From Verrucomicrobiota bacterium (GTDB taxonomy: Bacteria > Verrucomicrobiota > Verrucomicrobiae > Limisphaerales > UBA11358), in NCBI GenBank assembly GCA_014860005.1, contig JACZKP010000089.1, positions 9,947-73,946 on the forward strand: a stretch of 64,000 bases of DNA, given 5' to 3'. This document shows positions 7,772 through 16,769 of this stretch, one piece after another. Each line of letters begins with the position of its first letter. The first letter of the stretch is position 1. Under the pieces are notes generated by a model, which did not search any database, had not been told where the DNA came from, and saw only the letters and a program-made list of their open reading frames with translations. Made by a program: the position numbers and the translations under genes.

Positions 7772-8476
7772 TCAATTCAATGAACTCAAAATCGCTTCCG
7801 CCGCGGCGCGCGGCTTTTCCACGGCGTAAATCGGTCGGCCAATCACCAGCCAATTCGCGCCGGCCTGCATGGCTTCCCGCGGAGTGAGAGTGCGTTTCTG
7901 GTCGTCGGCCTGGTCGGCCCCGGTGCGGATGCCGGGGGTGACGAGTTGAATGTTCGCCGGCAGCAGTTGACGCAATTGCACGATTTCGAGCGGCGAGCAG
8001 ACCAGTCCCCGCAGACCCGCCTGCACGGCGAGTTGCGCGAGGCGCTCCACCTGCCGGCCGACGTTGGCTTCGCAGCCAATCTCGACCAGCGTGTTGGCAT
8101 CGTGGCTGGTCAGCACGGTCACGCCCAACACCAGCGGCGCGTTGCGACCGGATTGCAGGGCGGTGCGCTGTGCAGATTCCTCCGCCGCGCGTATCATGGC
8201 CAGCCCGCCGCACGTGTGAATCGTCAGCATCTGCACGTCGAGCCGCGTGGCGGACACCACCGCCTTGGCAACCGTGTTGGGGATGTCGTGAAATTTCAAA
8301 TCGAGAAAGACCGAAGCCCCTGTGTCACGCACGCGGCAGACGATGTCTGGCCCAGCGGCGGTGAACAGTTCACTGCCGATTTTGAACGCCCCCACGGCCG
8401 GGGCGATTTCACGCGCCAGCGTCAACGCTTGCTCCGCCGTCGGCACATCGAGCGCCGCAATGATCGGGTTTTGCAT
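7772..8476 (-). CDS. pyrF: Orotidine 5'-phosphate decarboxylase
   Basis: A 234-aa protein starting MQNPIIAALDVPTAEQA. It catalyses the last step of UMP synthesis. The catalytic motif FLDLKFHDIPNTV (Asp-x-Lys-x-x-Asp-Ile) is intact, with the C-terminal phosphate-binding segment VTPGIRTG and the closing ANWLVIGRPIY. The longer open frame to 8518 is less likely because homologs start at the MQNP methionine. Confidence 0.95.
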   Translation of the reverse strand: MQNPIIAALDVPTAEQALTLAREIAPAVGAFKIGSELFTAAGPDIVCRVRDTGASVFLDLKFHDIPNTVAKAVVSATRLDVQMLTIHTCGGLAMIRAAEESAQRTALQSGRNAPLVLGVTVLTSHDANTLVEIGCEANVGRQVERLAQLAVQAGLRGLVCSPLEIVQLRQLLPANIQLVTPGIRTGADQADDQKRTLTPREAMQAGANWLVIGRPIYAVEKPRAAAEAILSSLN

Positions 8477-8586
8477 GGGCATGAATATCGAAGTCCGTGC
8501 CGTCCAACAAAAGCTCAAACTTCAGGTGCGCGCTGCCTGTCCGCACGCGTTTTGACTTTGGCAACCGCTTGCCCTAGCCTCGCCGC

Positions 8587-9879
8587 ATGAGAGTTACCCG
8601 CCACACGGATGCGGATTTCGCCAGACGCCTGCGTGAAATCACCGCGCCCTCCAGCTTGTTCGACCCCCTCATTGAGGAACGCACCCGCGCCATCCTGGAT
8701 GATGTTTGCGCACGCGGCGACGAAGCGTTGAGCGAACTGACCGAGCGCTTCGATGGCGCGACGCTGACTGCCGAGCGGTTTCCCGTCACCCAGGCTGAGT
8801 TTATGGCTGCGTCGCTCAAGGCGGATGAGTTCCTTCGCGCAGCGGTGGCCGGGGCGGAAAAAAACATTGCCGGCTTTGCCCGGAAGTCACTGCGCAAAGC
8901 GTGGTCCATGCGCAATTCGCACGGCGCGACGGTAGGTGAGAAGTTTGATCCCTTCCAGCGCGTGGGTGTTTACATCCCGGGTGGCACGGCGCCGCTGGTT
9001 TCAACCGCGCTGATGACCATTACGCTTGCCAAAGTGGCGGGCTGCAGGGAGATCGTGGTTTGCACCCCCTGCGGCAAGGATGGCGCCATCAACGCTGCGC
9101 TCCTGTTCGCGGCGCGAACTGCGGGGGCAACCGAGATTTACCGCATCGGTGGCGCCCAAGCGATCGCGGCGATGGCTTACGGCACCAACACCATTGACCG
9201 CGTGCAAAAGATCTTCGGCCCGGGCAACGCCTACGTCGTCACGGCCAAGCGTCTGCTCGTGGGTCACGTGGCCATTGATCTGTTGCCCGGTCCAAGCGAA
9301 GTGCTCGTGCTGGCGGACGACACGGTGAATCCGAAGTTCGCGGCGGCCGATTTGCTCGCGCAGGCGGAACACGGATCGGGCCACGAGCGCGTGTGGCTGG
9401 TGACAACTTCGGCCAAAGTCCTCAAGGCCGTGGAACGGGAAATTGCGAAACAGTTGCCCAAACTCGCGCGGCGTGAGTTCATCCAGCGAGCGCTGGACGA
9501 CAATGCCTGGCTCATCCAGGTGAAAACGCTTGCCGACGCGGTGGCGCTGGTGAATCGGCTTGCGCCCGAACATTGCGAAGTGATGACGCGCAGTCCGCGC
9601 AAAGTCTCGGAAGGCATCACGACGGCAGGGGCGATCTTCCTTGGCCCGTGGTCGCCGACCGTGCTGGGCGATTACGTGGCGGGACCGAGTCACACGTTAC
9701 CCACCGGCGGCGCGGGCGCGTCGTTTGCCGGCTTGACGGTGGATCAATTCCAGCGCCGCACCAGCGTGGTGGAATACAATCGCGCTTCACTCAAAAAGGC
9801 ACTGCCGACCGTGAAGAAGTTTGCCGAACTGGAGGGCCTGGGGGCGCACGGCGCGTCAGCGGCGGTTAGAGTCACTTAA
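8587..9879 (+). CDS. hisD: Histidinol dehydrogenase
   Basis: A 430-aa cytosolic enzyme that oxidises L-histidinol to L-histidine using NAD and zinc. Family signatures are clear: RVGVYIPGGTAPLVSTALM, the IFGPGNAYVVTAKRL segment, DLLPGPSEVLVLAD, the zinc-site QAEHGSGH and APEHCEVM stretches, and the C-terminal GPSHTLPTGG. No other his genes are present in the window. It runs divergently from pyrF. Confidence 0.96.
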   Translation: MRVTRHTDADFARRLREITAPSSLFDPLIEERTRAILDDVCARGDEALSELTERFDGATLTAERFPVTQAEFMAASLKADEFLRAAVAGAEKNIAGFARKSLRKAWSMRNSHGATVGEKFDPFQRVGVYIPGGTAPLVSTALMTITLAKVAGCREIVVCTPCGKDGAINAALLFAARTAGATEIYRIGGAQAIAAMAYGTNTIDRVQKIFGPGNAYVVTAKRLLVGHVAIDLLPGPSEVLVLADDTVNPKFAAADLLAQAEHGSGHERVWLVTTSAKVLKAVEREIAKQLPKLARREFIQRALDDNAWLIQVKTLADAVALVNRLAPEHCEVMTRSPRKVSEGITTAGAIFLGPWSPTVLGDYVAGPSHTLPTGGAGASFAGLTVDQFQRRTSVVEYNRASLKKALPTVKKFAELEGLGAHGASAAVRVT

Positions 9880-10489
9880 CGTCCAGCCCCGGCAGTCAGT
9901 CGAAATCCCCTGCTTCGCGGCACGAGAAGAGAATTCCTCCGACATGCAATGGCGGCAGGAGTAGTTCGGGGAAGCCAGCAGGTACGCCAAGGGACGAACT
10001 GTAAATATGATCTGGCTGGTGGTGTCCCCGGGTGGCCAGGGTTTTTGCAGTCTTCGCTTTGGTTGCGTCGGGAGTCAACCGGAACTCCGTCAAACGGAAC
10101 TGGTTCTGGAAGCCGCAGAGTTTCAGTTGCCTACGGGTAAGCGCCTTGGCGCGACCCGAAGGCGTTCAAGCAGACTTGCCCGAAATTGAGGCAAATAAGT
10201 GAGTTTCGGCGTTGTGCCGCCAACAATCGCTTTGACATCCGCCCTCCAATCCTGTTTCCTATGCCGCGACAGTATATGAATACCGCGTTCATCAAAATGC
10301 AACCCTCCACGCGCGTGAGTGGCGTTATCGCCCTCTGGCATCGTGGGGTTCTGGCAATTGGCGGCGCGGGTTCAGGATTATAGGCAACTGACAACAGATT
10401 TTCCCGAAACCCGCGATTGCCAGTCAATCGCGGGTTTTTTGTTGAATAATTTGTCCTGGCGGGTGTCAGGACTCCACGAAAGGAAAAGC
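9880..10489. other. Intergenic region after hisD with a terminator hairpin
   Basis: No convincing protein gene was found in this 610-bp gap. It contains a rho-independent terminator (10407-10440) oriented rightward, 50 bp before the next start codon. That position suggests a short transcript or leader ending there. A TTGACA sequence occurs at 10232-10237, but I see no good -10 box at standard spacing. Confidence 0.4.
10407..10440 (+). terminator. Rho-independent terminator
   Basis: The stem AACCCGCGATTG/CAATCGCGGGTT with a short loop is followed by six T residues. No annotated gene ends just upstream, so it may end a small RNA or act in a leader of the gene at 10490. Confidence 0.75.
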
Positions 10490-10828
10490 ATGAAAGCGAA
10501 CTATGGACGGGTGACCACCCGATTTGGACCGGAGACAAGGTTTGAGTTGAAGCCAACGCCCGCCGCGCCGTTTCGGGCGCTGCAAGAAATAGAATTGGAA
10601 GTGCTCAAGAACCGGCTGCTCCGGGAACGCCTGGCACGGACCAGCCAACCGGCGCTCAACGTGCCGCTGCGGCGCGCAGCCAACGATGCCGCGGCGCTGG
10701 CTTGGGTGACCGCCTATCCGTTGCTGGTGTTTCCGGTGCTGTTCGAGGAGCAGGCACTGACCGCCGTGCGACATGCCCGCCTGCAGGAGGGAGTCCGTGA
10801 ACGCAGCCGGGAATTACTCGCCGCATGA
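10490..10828 (+). CDS. Small hypothetical protein
   Basis: A 112-aa protein, MKANYGRVTTRFGPETRFEL, preceded by AGGAAAAGC, which could serve as ribosome binding site. It is Arg- and Leu-rich and helical (ALQEIELEVLKNRLL, ARLQEGVRERSREL). No membrane segment or known motif is visible. It follows a terminator, so it probably has its own promoter. I do not recognise it. Confidence 0.5.
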   Translation: MKANYGRVTTRFGPETRFELKPTPAAPFRALQEIELEVLKNRLLRERLARTSQPALNVPLRRAANDAAALAWVTAYPLLVFPVLFEEQALTAVRHARLQEGVRERSRELLAA

Positions 10829-11107
10829 ACCCCATGATTCTTGAGATGGGGATGCAACGCACGGGGAGTCGTGGGCACAAACGCAACGCGATGCGCGGCG
10901 TCTGCGCCCACGGCCTCTCGTTGCGCCATCCTGACTGCGGTCGCTGAGGCTTCGGCTGAGCGGCGCATGAATTTGCGCGAAGGCGTTGGGCTTTGCTTGC
11001 GTTCAGCGCGGAAGTCTCAGCCTAAACTGTCTATCAATTGCAGTGCGCCAATCGGTTGATGCCGTTTGCGTTTGACCCTGTTTTACCAGCCATTAGCCTC
11101 CCGCCGC

Positions 11108-12541
11108 ATGGTTCACGCGACGCCAAGTCCCAATCCCTGGATGATTTTGCCCTTCGGGGTCTTGTTGGTCACCATCGCATTGGCCCCATTGGTCGCCGCG
11201 CGATGGTGGACGCGGCATTATTCCAAAGTGGCTCTCGGTCTCGGCGCCATCACGCTCGTGTATTACCTGTTCGGGTTGCAGGCGGCGGATCGCGTGCTGT
11301 CGGTGGCGCACGAGTACATTTCCTTTATCGCCCTTATTGGTTCGCTGTATGTCGTCTCGGGCGGAATTCATATCAACGTAAAGGGCCAGGCGACGCCCTT
11401 TGCGAATGTGGTTTTCCTGCTGATCGGCGCCATCATCGCCAACGTGCTTGGCACGACGGGCGCATCCATGCTGCTCATTCGTCCGTGGATTCGCATGAAC
11501 AATTACCGCATCACGGCGCATCATATCGTCTTCTTCATTTTCATCGTGTCGAATGTGGGCGGCTGTCTGACACCGATTGGCGATCCGCCGCTGTTCCTGG
11601 GTTATCTCCAGGGCATTCCGTTTTGGTGGGTGACGAAATACTGCTGGCCAATGTGGGTGGTGGGAATTGGCGTGCTGCTGGCCATGTTTTACGTCGTGGA
11701 CCGGTTGAATTTCATCCGGGCGCCCCGCGCAGTGCGGGAAAAGGAAACCGCTCAGGAATCCTGGCGTTTTGACGGCTTGTCGAACTTGTTTTTCCTGGCC
11801 GTCATCCTGGGCGCGGTATTCATCAATCGTCCGACGTTCCTCCGCGAAGGACTGATGCTGGCTGCCGCCATTGGCTCGTATTTCACAACGCGAAAGCGCG
11901 TTCACGAGGCCAATCAGTTCAATTTTCACCCCATCCAGGAGGTCGCCATTCTGTTCATTGGCATTTTTGCGACGATGGTGCCGGCGCTGGACTGGCTGGG
12001 ACTGAATGCCCGAAACTTACTCGGCGCGAATCCCGCGCCGGCGCTCTTCTATTGGGGCACCGGGGCGTTGTCGAGTGTGCTGGACAACGCGCCGACGTAT
12101 CTGAGTTTTCTCAGCGCGGTGTTTGGGAGTTTCGTGGACGCGGACGTCGTGCAACAGGTCCAACTGTTGGTGCAAAGCGGCGGTGCGGACCTGACTGCGC
12201 TGACCGGTCCGCACGCGGAGGAAATCCGCAATACGTTCCTGACCCTGCAACAATATTATGGTGCCGATGTCGCCGCCCGGAACGTAAGTGTTCGGGCGGT
12301 GGAAATCGCCTTCCTGCTGGGCAACCGCGTGTCCAACGGCTACCTTGTGGCCATCAGTGTCGGCGCGGTGTTCTTCGGGGCCTGCACCTACATCGGCAAC
12401 GGACCGAACTTCATGGTGAAGTCCATTGCCGATCACCAGAAGATCCGCACGCCGAGTTTCCTGGGGTTCGTCTTCAAATACAGCCTGCCGTACATGCTGC
12501 CCATGCTGCTGGTGGTGTGGTGGCTGTTCTTCCGCAAATGA
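11108..12541 (+). CDS. Ion transporter, CitMHS/NhaD-like (putative Na+:H+ antiporter)
   Basis: A 477-aa polytopic membrane protein of the ArsB/NhaD/CitMHS superfamily, with about 11-12 helices. Typical features are the repeated halves, GAIIANVLGTTGASMLLIRP in the first and LDNAPTYLSF in the second, plus SNVGGCLTPIGDPPLFLG, which forms a conserved re-entrant motif. Such carriers exchange sodium or export anions; the substrate is not certain. ATG 11108 is chosen over 11066 because the first 14 residues of the longer frame lack family character. Confidence 0.8.
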   Translation: MVHATPSPNPWMILPFGVLLVTIALAPLVAARWWTRHYSKVALGLGAITLVYYLFGLQAADRVLSVAHEYISFIALIGSLYVVSGGIHINVKGQATPFANVVFLLIGAIIANVLGTTGASMLLIRPWIRMNNYRITAHHIVFFIFIVSNVGGCLTPIGDPPLFLGYLQGIPFWWVTKYCWPMWVVGIGVLLAMFYVVDRLNFIRAPRAVREKETAQESWRFDGLSNLFFLAVILGAVFINRPTFLREGLMLAAAIGSYFTTRKRVHEANQFNFHPIQEVAILFIGIFATMVPALDWLGLNARNLLGANPAPALFYWGTGALSSVLDNAPTYLSFLSAVFGSFVDADVVQQVQLLVQSGGADLTALTGPHAEEIRNTFLTLQQYYGADVAARNVSVRAVEIAFLLGNRVSNGYLVAISVGAVFFGACTYIGNGPNFMVKSIADHQKIRTPSFLGFVFKYSLPYMLPMLLVVWWLFFRK

Positions 12542-12691
12542 ACACCCGCTGAATCGCGCTTCAGTTCATGGGGCCGCGCCGAAACTTTTTCCTGTGACGC
12601 CATGAGTGCGCGGCTTAAATTGCCGGTGCGAATGTTGCCTCTATTGAACCCATCCAGGATTACCGTCATGATCAGGGAGCGAAATTAGACC

Positions 12692-13336
12692 ATGAACTGG
12701 ACCTCCCTCCGGTGTTTTCCGTGGCTGGACACGCGCGCCCGGTTCGTGGCGCAAACGCCAGCGCGCGGGATCTTGTTGGACCTCGGTTCTTCCGACGGGG
12801 AGACGCTCGGTCATATTGCTGAACTCAGGCCCGATTTGCAGTTGTTCGCCGCGGACAAGCTGGGAACGCCAGAACATTATCCCGCCGGCTGCCAGTTTCA
12901 GCGCGCCGACTTCGAGCACGACCCGCTGCCCTGGCCGGATAACTCGATGGACACCGTCACCTGCATGCATTTGATCGAACATTTGCACGACGCGCGGCGG
13001 TTGGTGGGCGAGATCGCGCGACTGCTCAAGCCCGGGGGCCGCGCCTACTTTGAAACACCGCATCCAAAAACTCTGACGCTGCCCAGCTTGCGCGGCCGGT
13101 TCACGCTGAATTTCCACGACGATCCCACACACATTCGCGTCGTCGCAACCGATGAACTGGCACAGCAGGTGAGGGCTGCCGGCTTGAAAGTGGAAGCCGA
13201 CGGCATTTCGCGCAACTGGCTGTTCGCGGCGGCGCATCCCGTCCTTGCCTTTCTGCCGGACAGCCGGAAAAAATTCACCGCGCGCATCCATTGGCTGGGC
13301 TGGTCGGCGTACTTGATCGCGCGCAAGCCTTCGTGA
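12692..13336 (+). CDS. Class I SAM-dependent methyltransferase
   Basis: A 214-aa protein with a Rossmann methyltransferase fold: ILLDLGSSDGETLGHI (SAM-binding loop), a DFEHDPLPWPDNSMDTVTCMHLIEHL block typical of Methyltransf_11, and ARLLKPGGRAYFETPHP. The substrate is unknown. Its TGA overlaps the GTG of the following glycosyltransferase by 4 bp (GTGA), so the two are translationally coupled and probably act on the same glycan. Confidence 0.85.
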   Translation: MNWTSLRCFPWLDTRARFVAQTPARGILLDLGSSDGETLGHIAELRPDLQLFAADKLGTPEHYPAGCQFQRADFEHDPLPWPDNSMDTVTCMHLIEHLHDARRLVGEIARLLKPGGRAYFETPHPKTLTLPSLRGRFTLNFHDDPTHIRVVATDELAQQVRAAGLKVEADGISRNWLFAAAHPVLAFLPDSRKKFTARIHWLGWSAYLIARKPS

Positions 13337-14304
13337 AACCGAAACTGCTAATCATCGAACTATGGGGTTTGGGCGACCTGGTGATCGCCACGCCGTTCTT
13401 GCGGGCGGCCAGCGAGCAGTACGCCGTGACGCTGGTGGCCAAGCCGTACGCTTTGGAGTTGCAGACCCGGCTTTGGCCCGGCGTACGCGTGCTGCCCTTT
13501 GTCGCGCCGTGGACTGCTTTCACCGGCAAGTACAAATTATGGCGCTGGCCGTGGCGCAGCATGGCGTGCCTGGGGCGGACGCTGATCACGGAACGCTATG
13601 AAGTTGGGTTGTCCGCGCGATGGGATCCGCGCGACCATTTCCTGCTGACGTTGGCGGGGGCGCGAAAGCGCCTGGGCTTTCCCCGGATGCAGAGCCGTTT
13701 CCTGCTGACACACCCGCTGCAAAAACCTGATCCGCGAGAACACCGCTACGAATACTGGCGAACCCTCGGCCGCGAGTTAGGTCTGCAACTGCCGGAACGG
13801 GAGGGCATTCCAATTTCCACCACGCTGCGTTCCGGTTGGGTGCTGGTCCATAGCGGCGCGGGCCAACCTGTGCGGGTCTGGCCGTTGGAGCGATATCGGC
13901 AATTGGTTGCCCGCGTCCGCCAGCAGGGTCGGCGGGTGGTGGTGGCGTGCGATCCCGACCAGCGTGAGTGGTGGCTGCAAGCCGGAGAATCCGATGTCCG
14001 CACGCCCCGAACCGTGGCGGCGCTGTTGGAGCTGATTGACGGGGCCGCGGCGTTCGTCGGCAACGATTCCGGCCCCGGCCATCTGGCGGCATTTTGCGGG
14101 GTGCCCACATTCACGATCTTTGGGCCACAACTGCCCGAGTGGTTTGCGCCCTTGCATCCCCACAGCGAGTGGATTGAGGGTAAAGCCTGTCCCTACAAAC
14201 CCTGTTCGGATTACTGTCGTTTCCCAACACCACTTTGCATGGACCGCTTGGCCGAGGACGAAACGGGGATTCGAGTGCAGGGTTTTCTTCAGGCGCGGGC
14301 TTGA
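13333..14304 (+). CDS. Glycosyltransferase family 9 (heptosyltransferase-like)
   Basis: A 323-aa protein with GTG start overlapping the methyltransferase stop. N-terminal KPKLLIIELWGLGDLVIATPF and C-terminal FVGNDSGPGHLAAFCGVPTFTIFGP are hallmark GT9 segments; the latter binds the sugar nucleotide. GT9 enzymes transfer heptose or related sugars in LPS or glycan synthesis. A Cys-rich tail (ACPYKPCSDYCRFPTPLC) is typical of this subgroup. Its 3' end overlaps the convergent GT4 gene by 16 bp. Confidence 0.88.
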   Translation: MKPKLLIIELWGLGDLVIATPFLRAASEQYAVTLVAKPYALELQTRLWPGVRVLPFVAPWTAFTGKYKLWRWPWRSMACLGRTLITERYEVGLSARWDPRDHFLLTLAGARKRLGFPRMQSRFLLTHPLQKPDPREHRYEYWRTLGRELGLQLPEREGIPISTTLRSGWVLVHSGAGQPVRVWPLERYRQLVARVRQQGRRVVVACDPDQREWWLQAGESDVRTPRTVAALLELIDGAAAFVGNDSGPGHLAAFCGVPTFTIFGPQLPEWFAPLHPHSEWIEGKACPYKPCSDYCRFPTPLCMDRLAEDETGIRVQGFLQARA

Positions 14305-15530
14305 AATTGCCGCATCGCCTGTTCGTAGATCCCGCTCATCTGCTCCCCTTTTCGTTCCCAAGCATATTCCGTTAACATGCGTGCTGTAGCCGCCCGGCTC
14401 ATCCGCTCGCGCAGGTCGGGTGCATCCGCCAGACGTAGAATTCCTCTGGCGATGGCCTGTGCCGTATCCGCCGGATGGGTCGGTGGAATGCGCAACGCAT
14501 TCTCATCCGTGGCGATCTCCGCCGCACCGTGATGCAACAAAGTGAGGGCTGGCAAACCTGCCGCCATGGCTTCGAGCAGCACATTGCCCGAGGTGTCGCG
14601 CAGACTGGTGAACAGAAACACATCGTGGGCGCGCAACAGCCTGGGGATGTCAGTCTTGGGAACTGCTCCATGCCAGGTGATTGCGGAATCAATTCCCAGC
14701 TTCATTGCCAGCCGTCGCAATCCCGCATTCTCCGGTCCACCACCCACGATGCTCAATCGGAGCTTCTTTTCCTTGGCCAGCGCCAGTGCAAAGGCGCGCA
14801 AGGCCAGCAAACCCCCTTTGATCTTCTCCAGCCGGCTGATCCAGATGATGCGGATCGTGCCATCGTCATCGCGCGGCTTGGCGGGTTGGATTAGTCCGCG
14901 TGGCACGCCCGTCTCCAACAGCGACTGGACTTTGGGGTGGAAGGCGGCGGGAACACGGCGTGCAGTGTCGCGATTGGCCACGAGGATCACGGTGGCGGCC
15001 GAAAAACTCGCGTAGAGATTCGGCAACAACGCACTGCCCAGCACACTCAACGAGCGCGCGGCTTCGGGGAGCAACTGTCGTCCAAACGTGAGCAGGAAAC
15101 GCCAGGGACAAACCTGCCCGCCCCCGAGCGGACCGAGAACGACCGGTTTGCCACACGACCACCAGAAGCCCGGTTGCCGAAACGAGTTGAAAGTGACGTG
15201 ATGAATCAAGTCGAAGTAACGCAGCTGGACAGCGAGGTGCCGACGAACGCCCCATTGCCACAGCGCGTAATAGACTGACACCGGCAAGCCGCGACGCTTG
15301 AGCGCCAGCAACCAGGCGGGCAGATCGTAGTAAATAAATTCCGGCTTCGGATCGGGGTGACCTAAGAGTGCCGACTCGATTGGCGGTTGGTTGTTGGCGC
15401 GGGTAACCACCGTCACGTCATGAAGACGCGCCATCTGCGAGGCCCATTGCCAGCCTACCTCCGGCTCGGAACCGCGACCCGGTTCGCAGGCGTAGGCAGA
15501 CATCAGGACTTTCAATCGTGGCGGCATCAA
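14289..15530 (-). CDS. Glycosyltransferase family 4
   Basis: A 413-aa GT-B enzyme. The N-terminal domain starts LKVLMSAYACEPGRGSEPEVGW; the C-terminal donor domain shows IIWISRLEKIKGG, LSIVGGGPENAG and FLFTSLRDTSGNVLLEAMAAG, the last being the E-x7-E region of GT4. It probably adds a sugar to a lipid-linked glycan in the cytoplasm. It is the last gene of a minus-strand run starting at the GT4 gene at 21951. Confidence 0.88.
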   Translation of the reverse strand: MMPPRLKVLMSAYACEPGRGSEPEVGWQWASQMARLHDVTVVTRANNQPPIESALLGHPDPKPEFIYYDLPAWLLALKRRGLPVSVYYALWQWGVRRHLAVQLRYFDLIHHVTFNSFRQPGFWWSCGKPVVLGPLGGGQVCPWRFLLTFGRQLLPEAARSLSVLGSALLPNLYASFSAATVILVANRDTARRVPAAFHPKVQSLLETGVPRGLIQPAKPRDDDGTIRIIWISRLEKIKGGLLALRAFALALAKEKKLRLSIVGGGPENAGLRRLAMKLGIDSAITWHGAVPKTDIPRLLRAHDVFLFTSLRDTSGNVLLEAMAAGLPALTLLHHGAAEIATDENALRIPPTHPADTAQAIARGILRLADAPDLRERMSRAATARMLTEYAWERKGEQMSGIYEQAMRQFQARA

Positions 15531-15628
15531 GCGAGGGCAAGGCTAATCCGCCGCGAAAAGAGCAGCAAGCTTCGGTGGAGCCGCGCGCGTTGAATCGCAG
15601 ATGACCGGCTGACCGCTGGCCGACATCA

Positions 15629-16747
15629 TCAGCGGCAAAGTCCGATTGCCAAAAGGTGAAGGTCCAGCAACGCCTCAAGCCCACGCTGCCCTTCGGTTTG
15701 CTTGACCACGAAACAGCAGTAAACCAGGTAAGCGGCCAGCAATGCCGGTGCGCTCTCCCCCAGGTTTGCCCGTCGGGAGTATTGGCGAAAATCTGATCCA
15801 TTCAAAAGCACCGTTAATCTGCGCATGACGTCGGCTGGCTTGGCGTGCCGCACGAGAATCTCATTCTGGATCACAAAGTGAAACCAGTCCCAGGCCGGTG
15901 GCCCCAAGACATCACCGCGCTCCCAATCCAACACCGTCCACTGGCCGGTGGCGGGATGCACCCGGATGTTCCACGGCGTGAAATCTCCGTGAAATACCGC
16001 AGGGCGCAATCGGACGTCCGCCAGGTGGGCCACGATTTTAGCGTATGCAGGGTGCTCTGCTGCCGCAGTGGCCAGCCTTTGAACTGCCGGCAGGTCACCA
16101 AATCGGCAAATCGTGTCCGTATGAATCCATGATTCCAGCAATGGCGGCAGCGCGGGGATGTCTGCGTCGCCGGGAGTGTCGCCGGGTGCATAATCCAAGA
16201 CCATTGCTGCGCGATCCTCGTCCGCAAATTCGCCCCGCAGCGCCGGGGCATGCAGTCGTTGGTGTGGTTGCGATTTGAGAAAAGCCGCTTCCCGGCGGAT
16301 CAACGCAACCGCGGATTTGCCGACGCCAGCCTTGATCAGCTTGACCGGCGTTCCGTCCGCATCAAACACCAGCAGCACAAAGCGGCGACCGTTTGCGCGT
16401 GGATTGCCCAACAACATTGCGAAGACGAGTGACGAGGTTGTCGCGTTTGCGCCGGCCATAAACCGGACGAAGGGCGCCGCGCCATCGAGGGACAGCATCA
16501 CGGGGGTGGTCAACAAAGGCAGGCGCGCTTGCGAGCCGATACGAATCAATGTCCGCGCGAAGCGGGCTGGGACAGTTTGCGCCGGATAGAGCGACAAGCT
16601 CGCGCGGGCGAAGCGCGGTTCGGCAGGTAACAGCAGCAACGGTTCGCCACGCCTGCACATCAACCGAAACCGGGCCGTTTTCGCGTGCGCGGGATCCACG
16701 GGTGGCGGGAATAACTCCAACCAGGGTGCTGAGGCATTGACACTCAT
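15629..16747 (-). CDS. APH-family phosphotransferase in glycan cluster
   Basis: A 372-aa protein with the aminoglycoside phosphotransferase/choline kinase fold. The catalytic loop VFHGDFTPWNIRV and the metal-binding VLDWERGD are intact. Start ATG 16747 (MSVNASAPWLELF) follows 22 bp after the upstream kinase; the longer frame to 16969 overlaps that gene. In glycan clusters such kinases may phosphorylate a sugar or lipid carrier, but the substrate here is unknown. Confidence 0.75.
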   Translation of the reverse strand: MSVNASAPWLELFPPPVDPAHAKTARFRLMCRRGEPLLLLPAEPRFARASLSLYPAQTVPARFARTLIRIGSQARLPLLTTPVMLSLDGAAPFVRFMAGANATTSSLVFAMLLGNPRANGRRFVLLVFDADGTPVKLIKAGVGKSAVALIRREAAFLKSQPHQRLHAPALRGEFADEDRAAMVLDYAPGDTPGDADIPALPPLLESWIHTDTICRFGDLPAVQRLATAAAEHPAYAKIVAHLADVRLRPAVFHGDFTPWNIRVHPATGQWTVLDWERGDVLGPPAWDWFHFVIQNEILVRHAKPADVMRRLTVLLNGSDFRQYSRRANLGESAPALLAAYLVYCCFVVKQTEGQRGLEALLDLHLLAIGLCR

Positions 16748-16769
16748 GCGGCGCGGCAGGAATTGAGTC

